Shown piece by piece: positions 52,524 through 59,735 of a stretch of 64,000 bases of DNA. A program made the position numbers and the translations under genes. The notes beneath the pieces are model-generated. The model ran no database searches, was not told the DNA's origin, and saw only the letters and a list, made by a program, of their open reading frames with translations. Source of the DNA: JAYEHL01 sp041653935 (GTDB taxonomy: Bacteria > Chloroflexota > Dehalococcoidia > E44-bin15). The stretch is from positions 533,296-597,295 of the forward strand of contig JBAZEO010000002.1 of assembly GCA_041653935.1 (NCBI GenBank). Reading direction: 5' to 3'. How positions within the stretch are numbered: position 1 is the first letter of the stretch; the number at the start of each line of letters is the position of its first letter.

Positions 52524-52612
52524 TGCAGGAGATTTCTCTCCTGCCAGAGGCTTGGGGGTGTCCCCCAAATTACAAAGTCCCCCAACGTATGGGGGACTGA
52601 CAGGGGGTTCGG
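52524..52612 (+). repeat. 89-base intergenic repeat, copy 2
   Basis: Second copy of the element at 33031-33119, same length and orientation, with substitutions mostly in loops. The 52503-52767 interval holds only this repeat and the ribosome-binding site of the next gene. Confidence 0.8.
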
Positions 52613-52767
52613 ATATTGTTTCTCCCTTCAGGGGGACAGCAGGAGGTCGATTAATTCCAATCCGCCATGCATCTTTCACCACCGCTGAAATCGACGATAT
52701 TCTCTTGCTTTTTTAAGTAAAAAGTTTTAGTATACAACTCCCAGCAAAGAGCATAAGGAGGTGCGCC

Positions 52768-53022
52768 ATGGCGGAAGTGGAAATTGGAAGGATTAGTGAC
52801 TTCTTTGCTCAGCCTGTAGTGGCCGGGATCGAGCTAACAGGTAACCTCAAGAAAGGCGACACTATCCACATCAAAGGACACACTACGGACCTGACATTCG
52901 CCGCATCATCCATACAGGTCAACCATGATGAGGTCGCCGAGGCCAAGCCGAGGGAATCCATCGGGATCAAGGTTCCCGATCGCGTCAGACGCGGCGATAT
53001 AGTCTACAAGGTCACTTCTTAG
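52768..53022 (+). CDS. EF-Tu domain 2-like small protein
   Basis: An 84-residue stand-alone beta-barrel resembling domain 2 of translation GTPases (GIELTGNLKKGDTIHIKGHT, then ESIGIKVPDRVRRGDIVYKV). Short proteins annotated as translation elongation factor-like exist in several anaerobic lineages; the role is unknown. AAGGAGGTG precedes the ATG. Its last 11 bases overlap the convergent end of ribH. Confidence 0.8.
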   Translation: MAEVEIGRISDFFAQPVVAGIELTGNLKKGDTIHIKGHTTDLTFAASSIQVNHDEVAEAKPRESIGIKVPDRVRRGDIVYKVTS

Positions 53023-53485
53023 CAAGCGACTGCATCAGGTTCGCCATCTCGATAGCGCTTGTGGCTGCGTTGAAGCCGGCGTTGCCCATCTTGGTGCCCG
53101 CCCGCTCGATGGCCTGCTCCAGCGTATCCGCAGTGATCACGCCGTAGATAACCGGAACGCCCGTCTCCAGCCCGACCTGCGCCACACCCTTGGTTACCTC
53201 TGAGGCGATATAATCGAAGTGCGGCGTGCCGCCGCGGACGACAGCGCCGAGGCAGATAACGGCGGAGTACTTGCCCTTCTCCGCTACCTTCTTGGCAACC
53301 AGCGGAATCTCAAAAGCCCCCGGGGTCCATATCACATCTATATCCGCCGCCTTGACACCGTGCCTTGTCAGCGCGTCCTGTGCGCCCTCAAGGAGTTTGC
53401 CCGTTATGAATTCGTTGAAACGCGAGACCACCAGCCCGAACTTTAGCCCGGCGCCGACAAGGTTACCTTCATATTTCTTGTTCAC
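53012..53485 (-). CDS. ribH: 6,7-dimethyl-8-ribityllumazine synthase
   Basis: Penultimate step of riboflavin synthesis. The 157-residue protein starts at GTG 53485 after AAAGGAGG. Hallmarks are VVSRFNEFIT, WTPGAFEIP, CLGAVVRGGTPHFDYIA and GVITADTLEQAIERAG. It is last gene of the rib operon and meets the EF-Tu domain 2-like gene tail to tail with an 11-base overlap. Confidence 0.96.
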   Translation of the reverse strand: MNKKYEGNLVGAGLKFGLVVSRFNEFITGKLLEGAQDALTRHGVKAADIDVIWTPGAFEIPLVAKKVAEKGKYSAVICLGAVVRGGTPHFDYIASEVTKGVAQVGLETGVPVIYGVITADTLEQAIERAGTKMGNAGFNAATSAIEMANLMQSLAKK

Positions 53486-53518
53486 TACATCCTCCTTTAG
53501 CGATAAACCAAAACTATC

Positions 53519-53824
53519 CTATCCCCCGAAAACCTGGTCAGCGCTCATGCCGAGCGCACCATGGAAATCGAAACGCACCGCGCCGACCGGCATCTTGCCT
53601 TTCACAGCTTCTGCTACCTTACCCGTCATGCTGTGCCCGAAGCCGCCGCACAGCTCGAGGGCGCTGCATCCTTCTGCCGCCAGTTGCTTTGCCTTCTCTA
53701 TCGCCTGCTGCATATTCGGCACAAGCACAACCGTCAGCTCAGCAAACTCAGTTGCTATAACAGCCCGATGCTTGGCCGGATCGGCATCCGGGACTATTGC
53801 CATAAATGCTAACTTCATAGCCAT
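53519..53824 (-). CDS. DUF6506-like small protein in rib operon
   Basis: A 101-residue protein, ATG 53824 after AAGGAGGAA. Stretches such as MKLAFMAIVPDADPAKHRAVI and CGGFGHSMTGKVAEAVKGKMPVGAVRF match a small conserved family of unknown function I recall as DUF6506. It lies between ribBA and ribH with short gaps, so it may touch flavin metabolism, but nothing in the sequence proves this. Confidence 0.72.
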   Translation of the reverse strand: MAMKLAFMAIVPDADPAKHRAVIATEFAELTVVLVPNMQQAIEKAKQLAAEGCSALELCGGFGHSMTGKVAEAVKGKMPVGAVRFDFHGALGMSADQVFGG

Positions 53825-53838
53825 AATAAAATTCCTCC

Positions 53839-55071
53839 TTAAGCACTGTCCTTGTTATTCTCGTTTAAAGAGCCCAAATTCAAAGTATGGCCTAATTTTT
53901 GCTGCTTCGTCTCCAGGTACCGCCGGTTAATCGGATTGGGCTTGGTGGTAATGGGCAGCTGTTCCGTTATTTTCAATCCGTAGCTTTCCAGGCCGCTCAT
54001 TTTCTTGGGATTATTGGTCATCAGTCGCATGTTGCGTATGCCCAAGTCCGCCAGTATCTGCGCGCCGATGCCATAATCCCGCTGATCGGCTTTAAATCCA
54101 AGTGAGATATTGGCTTCCACGGTATCCATGCCCTTGTCCTGTAAGGCGTAGGCCTTTATCTTGTTATGGATGCCGATGCCTCTTCCCTCCTGCCGCATGT
54201 AAAGCACCACACCACATCCCTCATCCGCGATGCGTTTCATCGCTATCTCTATCTGCTCCCCGCAGTCGCAGCGCATGCTGTGGAAAACATCGCCGGTCAG
54301 GCACTGGCTATGCACCCGCACCAGTACCGGCTTGTCGGTGTTTACTTCTCCCATGACCATCGCCAGGTGTTCATCGGGGTCGGTAGTGCTTTTGTAGGCT
54401 ATTATTTTGAAATTCCCGAACTTGGTCGGCAGCTTGGCTTCCGCTACCCGCGTTACCAGCCTTTCGTGCCGGAAGCGGTAGGCGATTAAGTCCGCCACGC
54501 TGATGATTTTTAAGCCATGTTTTTTGGCAAATACTTCGAGTTGCGGCATCCGTGCCATGGTGCCATCTTCGTTCATAATCTCGCACAGCACGCCGGCGGG
54601 CCTCAAACCGGCTAGACGGGCCATGTCTACCGTCGCCTCGGTCTGCCCTGCCCGCACCAGCACGCCGCCGTCGCGGGCGCGTAATGGGAACATGTGCCCT
54701 GGCATCAGGAGATCTTCCGGCTTGGTCTTGGGATCGACCATGACCTGCACCGTCTTCGCCCGATCTGCCGCCGATATGCCGGTGCTGGTGCCTTCCCTGG
54801 CTTCTACCGCTACTGCGAATGGAGTGGTAAATTTCGACGTGTTGTTGGCTACCATCATCGGTATCCGCAGAGCTTCCAGTCTTTCTCCGGTTACCGGCAT
54901 GCAGATAAGTCCGCGCCCGTATCTGGCCATGAAATTGATCGAGTCCGCTGTGACTTTCTCCGCCGCTATTACCAGATCGCCCTCGTTCTCCCGGTCCTCA
55001 TCATCGACGATGATAATAAATTTGCCAGTCTTGATATCTTCGATCGCTTCTTTTATTGTCGCAAGTGCCAT
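53839..55071 (-). CDS. ribBA: Bifunctional DHBP synthase / GTP cyclohydrolase II
   Basis: A 410-residue fusion. The N-terminal half forms 3,4-dihydroxy-2-butanone 4-phosphate from ribulose 5-phosphate (VDDEDRENEGDL, FMARYGRGLICMP, GHMFPLRARDGGVLVRAGQTEA). The C-terminal half opens GTP, with the zinc site CLTGDVFHSMRCDCGEQ and RQEGRGIG. Both active sites look complete. In the rib operon after ribE. Confidence 0.96.
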   Translation of the reverse strand: MALATIKEAIEDIKTGKFIIIVDDEDRENEGDLVIAAEKVTADSINFMARYGRGLICMPVTGERLEALRIPMMVANNTSKFTTPFAVAVEAREGTSTGISAADRAKTVQVMVDPKTKPEDLLMPGHMFPLRARDGGVLVRAGQTEATVDMARLAGLRPAGVLCEIMNEDGTMARMPQLEVFAKKHGLKIISVADLIAYRFRHERLVTRVAEAKLPTKFGNFKIIAYKSTTDPDEHLAMVMGEVNTDKPVLVRVHSQCLTGDVFHSMRCDCGEQIEIAMKRIADEGCGVVLYMRQEGRGIGIHNKIKAYALQDKGMDTVEANISLGFKADQRDYGIGAQILADLGIRNMRLMTNNPKKMSGLESYGLKITEQLPITTKPNPINRRYLETKQQKLGHTLNLGSLNENNKDSA

Positions 55072-55085
55072 TTTATTTTTATCCT

Positions 55086-55709
55086 CTACATGAATCCTTG
55101 TTCGGTCAGGAACTCCTTAGTTATACCCGATTCCCCCCGGCTCAATTTATCCACGTATTTCGCCAGGATATCCACCTCCAAGTTAACGATATCGCCAGTT
55201 TTACGTCCCCCTAAAGTTGTCTCCGCCTGTGTTATCCCTACCAGCGAGACGCTGAACGACGTGGGGTTACATTCTACTACAGTCAGGCTCACGCCGTCTA
55301 CTGCAATGAACCCCTTCTCGACGATATACCTCATTATTTCTTTGGAGGCCTCGAACTTCAGAATAAGCGCGTTTCCCTCGGCCCTCACCGCGCTGACCTT
55401 GCCCGTCCCGTCTACATGCCCCTGCACGAAATGCCCACCGAAGCGCCCCCCGACCGGCATGGCGCGCTCCAGATTTACCTTGTCGCAGCTGTTCAACTTC
55501 CCGATGTTTGTGCGCTTCAGCGTCTCCGGCATGACCTCCACGGAAAAAGAGTACGGGGTCAACGCCTTCACCGTTAAACAGGCGCCGTTGACAGCTATGC
55601 TGTCGCCTATCCTGGTTTTCTTGTCCAGCACTGTTGTGGCGGCGAAGGTCAACTGGCTAGATTCAACCGATGTGACGCTGCCTATTTCTTCTACGATTCC
55701 TGTAAACAT
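55086..55709 (-). CDS. ribE: Riboflavin synthase alpha chain
   Basis: Final step: dismutation of two lumazines to riboflavin. The 207-residue protein has the two-fold repeat of the family: MFTGIVEEIG, GDSIAVNGACLTV, GGHFVQGHVDGTG, then GFIAVDGVSLTVV. It lies 15 bases upstream of ribBA. Confidence 0.96.
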   Translation of the reverse strand: MFTGIVEEIGSVTSVESSQLTFAATTVLDKKTRIGDSIAVNGACLTVKALTPYSFSVEVMPETLKRTNIGKLNSCDKVNLERAMPVGGRFGGHFVQGHVDGTGKVSAVRAEGNALILKFEASKEIMRYIVEKGFIAVDGVSLTVVECNPTSFSVSLVGITQAETTLGGRKTGDIVNLEVDILAKYVDKLSRGESGITKEFLTEQGFM

Positions 55710-55720
55710 TCTCTCAATTC

Positions 55721-56467
55721 CTATTGGCTCTTTTTCTTATGCTTTGCCATCACGCGGCGGAACTGCTCATTGGCCATTTTCACATAGACCCCGACGGGAA
55801 GCAAGTCGCGGCTTATAACATCCAGCGTGGCCTGCGATATCTTGCCATTCTCGATTAACTGCCTGCCGGCATCTCTTGCAGCCTCGATGATATCGTTCAC
55901 CGGCGCATCCATATCCAGCATGGCCCTGAGCGCCTCGCCGTGCGGACGCAACAGCGCCCCGGCATACTCCATCGGCAAGTCCTGACACAGCTTCTTTATG
56001 TGTACGATGAGGGGATCAAAGTTATCAAGCCCCCACAAGCCGCAATTTGATACGAGGACGATTTTATGCAGCTTATCCCCATCCCCCGCGATATGACGCG
56101 AGCGACCTTCGGACACTTCCATGAAAGGCTCCGCCAGAACGATCATGCGATCGATGAGGTTCTTCATCTGGGCATTCATCCCGTAGCTGTAAACAGGAGT
56201 TGCATAAACAACGATGTCGGCTTCGTGCATCTTGGGCAGGAGTTGCCGCATATCATCCTTGTGAAAACAGACGCCGGGGGTTTTCAGCCAGCAACTAAAA
56301 CATCCCCTGCATGGCTTGACCTTAAGATCGTAGTTGTAATACAGATCGACCTCGGCGCCAGCCTGACGCATGCCCTCGACAAAAGGATTTAGTACGAGGG
56401 CGGTATTCCCTTTCTCCTTGCGCGGACTGGAGTTAAACGCTAAAACCTTCGGTTTCAGATTCCTCAT
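55721..56467 (-). CDS. NADPH-dependent FMN reductase-like flavoprotein
   Basis: A 248-residue flavodoxin-fold protein. AFNSSPRKEKGNTALVLNPF binds the FMN phosphate, then CRGCFSCWLKTPGVCFHKDDM (a Cys-rich loop) and YATPVYSYGMNAQMKNLIDRM. Family members are iron-sulfur flavoproteins or quinone/FMN reductases. Its start overlaps the ribD end by 35 bases, so it is embedded in the rib operon and may use its product. Confidence 0.87.
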   Translation of the reverse strand: MRNLKPKVLAFNSSPRKEKGNTALVLNPFVEGMRQAGAEVDLYYNYDLKVKPCRGCFSCWLKTPGVCFHKDDMRQLLPKMHEADIVVYATPVYSYGMNAQMKNLIDRMIVLAEPFMEVSEGRSRHIAGDGDKLHKIVLVSNCGLWGLDNFDPLIVHIKKLCQDLPMEYAGALLRPHGEALRAMLDMDAPVNDIIEAARDAGRQLIENGKISQATLDVISRDLLPVGVYVKMANEQFRRVMAKHKKKSQ

Positions 56468-57539
56468 TAAGATAACCCATCACCATAACATCTTTCCCGC
56501 AGCGTTCCACCTTTATGCGGGACAACTGGAGCGCCTGCCCGATCCTGTGCGCCCCCTGTCCGCCGACGGCCGATTTGGCATCCTCGCCGCCGACGATAAC
56601 CGGCGCTATGAAGGCCACGACCTTATCCACCAGGCAGCCATCAAACAGTGTCCCCAAGAGTGTGCTGCCCCCCTCCACCAACACGCTTGTGATATTTCTA
56701 CGCCCCAGCTCGGCCAGGAGCTCATTCAAATCTACCATGGATTTCCACGATGGCAACTCGACCACCTCAGCCCCGACGTTGCGCAGCTCGTTGACCGTTT
56801 CCGTCGCAACACCGGGGGCCGTAGCCACCATTGTCTTGCCCGGCTCGCTGAACACCCGTGCCGTGGGAAGCACGCGCCCCTTGCTGTCAACGATAATGCG
56901 GAGCGGATATTTTTCGTTTCTTCCTTCCCTTACCGTAAGCCTGGGGTCATCTATGACTATCGTGTTGACGCCCACCATTATGGCATCGGACGCCCGCCGC
57001 ATACGATGCACGTAGCGCCTCGACTCCTCACAGCTTATCCAGTGAGAATCGCCCGTCCAGGTAGCAATCTTGCCATCAAGACTGATAGCGAACTTTGCAG
57101 TGATGAAGGGGATCCCTGTAGTAATATATTTAGAATAGGCTTCATTAATTTCCTGCGCTTCTTCCTCGCGTTCCCCTACATAGACAGTTATACCAGCACT
57201 TTCTAACTCTGACCTGCCTTTTCCTGCCACCTTCGGGTTGGGATCCAGCATAGCTATATATACCTCTGCGATGCCGGCATCCAATATTGCCTTTGTGCAT
57301 GGAGGAGTGCGGCCATAGAAACAGCATGGCTCAAGCGTAACATACATTGTAGCCCCTCGGCTTTTCTCCCCCGCCTGCTTCAACGCCACTACCTCAGCAT
57401 GCGCTGACCCCGGAGGCTGGGTGTACCCCTCTCCTACAACCACACCATCGCTCACTATCACCGCGCCGACGGCCGGATTGGGGCTGGTATTGCCTACAGC
57501 CAACCTGGCAAGAGAGAGGGCTCGTTCCATGTAATCCAT
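56433..57539 (-). CDS. ribD: Bifunctional pyrimidine deaminase/reductase RibD
   Basis: Second and third riboflavin steps. The 368-residue protein has the N-terminal deaminase with HAEVVAL and EPCCFYGRTPPCTKAI (zinc ligands), and the C-terminal NADPH reductase with GKIATWTGDSHWIS, DAIMVGVNTI and LVEGGSTLLG. First gene of the operon. No FMN riboswitch is seen upstream. Confidence 0.96.
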   Translation of the reverse strand: MDYMERALSLARLAVGNTSPNPAVGAVIVSDGVVVGEGYTQPPGSAHAEVVALKQAGEKSRGATMYVTLEPCCFYGRTPPCTKAILDAGIAEVYIAMLDPNPKVAGKGRSELESAGITVYVGEREEEAQEINEAYSKYITTGIPFITAKFAISLDGKIATWTGDSHWISCEESRRYVHRMRRASDAIMVGVNTIVIDDPRLTVREGRNEKYPLRIIVDSKGRVLPTARVFSEPGKTMVATAPGVATETVNELRNVGAEVVELPSWKSMVDLNELLAELGRRNITSVLVEGGSTLLGTLFDGCLVDKVVAFIAPVIVGGEDAKSAVGGQGAHRIGQALQLSRIKVERCGKDVMVMGYLNEESETEGFSV

Positions 57540-57793
57540 CGTCTACTCCAGACTATATGCACATTTGTGTAAACATTATGATAACACGTTGATATGATAA
57601 CCGGAAACGTGCAGATGAGCCCCTTTGCCAAATGTAGTTCGTTAAGGAATCATCTGCTACGGTATTCGAAGATTAACTATATTTAGTGCAGTTGGTTCGC
57701 GAGATGGATTGAGTGCTCTGCGGGTGTCATTCTATCATCTGCATTATAAAAAGTACAATATATTAATAAATGAAAGTTAAAAGAAGACTCATG

Positions 57794-57822
57794 TTCAAAG
57801 CAGAAAAGCGTTATGCTATAAT
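57794..57822 (+). promoter_or_regulatory. Promoter giving a leaderless lepB mRNA
   Basis: TTCAAA (57794-57799) and an extended -10 TGCTATAAT (TATAAT at 57817-57822) are 17 bases apart. The predicted start is about 57829, within a few bases of the ATG at 57832, and no ribosome-binding site is seen. The interval 57540-57831 holds nothing else I can name. Confidence 0.6.
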
Positions 57823-57831
57823 GCAGCAACA

Positions 57832-58344
57832 ATGAAAACCCCGACAAAAATAACAATACTTGAAATCGCTGGTACGCTTGTAATAGCACTGCTCATTTTC
57901 CTCGGGATTCACTTTACCCTGGAGAGCCGCCAGGTAGATGGCACTTCCATGTTACCAAATCTGGAACATGGACAGCGGGTACTTATCTGCAAAGCCGCCT
58001 ACTGGTTTGGAGAGCCTCAAAGGGGAGATATCGTTGTTTTCTACAATCCATTGAGCGATAAAGATGTCATCCATAGGATAGTGGGATTACCGTATGAGAA
58101 AGTGGAAATTAGGAGTGGGCAAGTGTACATTAACGATAACGAGATGGAAGAGCCGTATGTTCAAGGGGATCTCATAAATCGAGCTCCCGAAATAGTCCCA
58201 AACGGCAGCTATCTCATCGTAGGTGACAACCGCGATGAAGCATCTATGGACATTGTCCCGAGAAATGAAATCATCGGCAAAGCATGGCTCTGCTACTGGC
58301 CACTCAGCAATTGGCATCTTGTCTCAGGATATTCTTACCACTAG
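57832..58344 (+). CDS. lepB: Signal peptidase I with Ser-His type active site
   Basis: Membrane protease that removes signal peptides. The 170-residue protein has one N-terminal membrane segment (about 8-28), then the nucleophile motif VDGTSMLPNLEHG, RGDIVVFYNP, HRIVGLP and GDNRDEASMD. The general-base position, Lys in typical bacterial enzymes (IKRVIG), is His here (VIHRIVG), as in the ER/SipW type with a Ser-His dyad. It lies next to secreted cohesin and dockerin proteins. Confidence 0.9.
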   Translation: MKTPTKITILEIAGTLVIALLIFLGIHFTLESRQVDGTSMLPNLEHGQRVLICKAAYWFGEPQRGDIVVFYNPLSDKDVIHRIVGLPYEKVEIRSGQVYINDNEMEEPYVQGDLINRAPEIVPNGSYLIVGDNRDEASMDIVPRNEIIGKAWLCYWPLSNWHLVSGYSYH

Positions 58345-58454
58345 TTATGTATAAATACCTACTTTCTACGTTACTCATTTTAAATAAAGATGTTCTCTTC
58401 ATCCCATGAGTTGAAATTTAATGCTCGATTATGCTTTTTTATATCACGTAATGT

Positions 58455-58483
58455 TTGACAAAAAAAGCTCTGAACAGTATACT
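58455..58483 (+). promoter_or_regulatory. Consensus promoter of the cohesin gene
   Basis: TTGACA (58455-58460) and TATACT (58478-58483) are 17 bases apart, about 45 bases upstream of the ATG. Confidence 0.78.
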
Positions 58484-58528
58484 CCTACACAAAGTCGCAT
58501 ATAATAATACTTTCTGTGAGGTGAAAAC

Positions 58529-59188
58529 ATGGAAGAGCCAAAGAAGAAGAAAACCATACATATCGGCTATGTGATAGCATTCATCGTTCCCATTTTAATC
58601 ATCGTTTTAGTTGTAGTGCTTTGGCCTTCCGGCGGTGGTGGCGGAAATGTCACCCCAACCCCCACATCAGGCCCCACAGTTACTGCTACCCCGAGCTCCA
58701 GTGTGACACCAACAACGACCACTCCTCCCGTTGGGTCGGTTACAGTGTCAATTGACTGCCCGGATACAATAGACAAAAGCGACAGCCGTTACTTCCATGC
58801 TTTCGTCAATATCACCTCCGTAGATAATTTCTTTGCCGCCATATATGACATAGCCTACGACCCCGCTGTTCTCAGGGTACAAGATGTAAAAATGGGAAAT
58901 ATATCGGGAGTCACGATACGCATTGACGAATGGGGTTATGCACCAGCAAACACCCAGGGGCTCTTAAGAATAGTGAACAGCGTACCAGATTCCGCAGCGG
59001 CTAGCGGAGTTAGTGGAGAAGGTTATCTATTAGATATCTACTTTAAGGTCATGGGCGATCCCGGAGATTCCAGCGATATTTCTTTCGTTGAAGGGCTCGG
59101 AGACCCGGTAGGTTACTTGATGATTAGCAATAACGCATATATTGAGATCCCTGCGACATGGACTGATGGTTCGGTCATAATAGAATGA
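58529..59188 (+). CDS. Membrane-anchored cohesin-domain protein
   Basis: A 219-residue protein. It has a Lys-rich cytoplasmic start (1-10) and one membrane helix (about 11-31, ending VVVLWP). A Gly and Thr/Pro-rich linker (32-70) leads to a cohesin-type beta sandwich (about 71-219). Signs are FHAFVNITSVDNFFAAIYDIAYDPAVLRVQDVKMG near its start and GEGYLLDIYFKVMGDPGDSS later. Cohesins bind dockerins on partner proteins, and the next gene encodes one. GAGGTG precedes the ATG and a terminator follows. Confidence 0.85.
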   Translation: MEEPKKKKTIHIGYVIAFIVPILIIVLVVVLWPSGGGGGNVTPTPTSGPTVTATPSSSVTPTTTTPPVGSVTVSIDCPDTIDKSDSRYFHAFVNITSVDNFFAAIYDIAYDPAVLRVQDVKMGNISGVTIRIDEWGYAPANTQGLLRIVNSVPDSAAASGVSGEGYLLDIYFKVMGDPGDSSDISFVEGLGDPVGYLMISNNAYIEIPATWTDGSVIIE

Positions 59189-59222
59189 CGCTGTAGATAT
59201 AACTCAGTGTTAGTACCTTCTC

Positions 59223-59254
59223 AAAGAGGCCACCATTCTTGGTGGCCTCTTTTT
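59223..59254 (+). terminator. Rho-independent terminator after the cohesin gene
   Basis: AAAGAGGCCACC (59223-59234) pairs with GGTGGCCTCTTT (59241-59252), followed by TTATTT. Confidence 0.9.
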
Positions 59255-59481
59255 ATTTACGTAGAATAGCCAATACAGACACGGTTTAATTAATGTCTTA
59301 TAGTCAGTAGCTATACCATCCATTTCTCTACCCGCATCAAAAAGATAATGGAATAGAAATTTACTAGCTTTCTTCCCCCTATATTGCCAAACAATTACCG
59401 ATATGTTAAAATCGCACAATATTAGCAGGTAATTTTTTGTAGTAGATAAGATATATTTTAGTAATTTTATGTATTATTATA

Positions 59482-59510
59482 TTGACTTACTCCAAAAAAT
59501 GCTGTATAAT
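59482..59510 (+). promoter_or_regulatory. Consensus promoter of the dockerin gene
   Basis: TTGACT (59482-59487) and TATAAT (59505-59510) are 17 bases apart. The predicted start at about 59517 leaves a 5' leader of about 220 bases before the ATG at 59736. Confidence 0.8.
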
Positions 59511-59516
59511 AAGCCA

Positions 59517-59735
59517 TTATAAAGGTAAATATTCTATTTTATCGCGCTATAGTTATATTAGCAGCTACTAAATTAAAAGGTTAAGGTTCAACGGGGGCTG
59601 AGAAGCGTAGTCTGTATTTGGTTGCTTGGGCTACGCGGAGCTAATAGCAAAACCGACCGTTATGTAGGTCGGTTTGTTTTATGTTTTATAATCGAATATA
59701 GGCCCGGCACATTAAACAAAGTGTGGAGGTGTAAT
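59517..59735 (+). promoter_or_regulatory. Long structured leader of the dockerin gene, unknown class
   Basis: GCGTAG...CTACGC (around 59603-59635) can form one stem. A terminator-like hairpin, AAACCGACC (59650-59658) with GGTCGGTTT (59667-59675), is followed by GTTTTATGTTTT. The gene starts 60 bases later with its own ribosome-binding site. The rest of 59255-59735 is AT-rich with no gene. I match no known riboswitch class. Confidence 0.5.
59650..59685 (+). terminator. Intrinsic terminator inside the dockerin leader
   Basis: A nine-base-pair GC-containing stem (59650-59675) with U-rich tail, upstream of the dockerin ATG and downstream of its promoter, as expected for attenuation. Confidence 0.65.

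Noticed and set aside
57540..57831. FMN riboswitch upstream of ribD
   Set aside because: The conserved FMN aptamer strands are not visible on the minus strand; only short AT-rich sequence is present.
59517..59735. Known cyclic-di-GMP or other common riboswitch in the dockerin leader
   Set aside because: The conserved aptamer strands of the classes I know are absent; only stems and a terminator can be supported.
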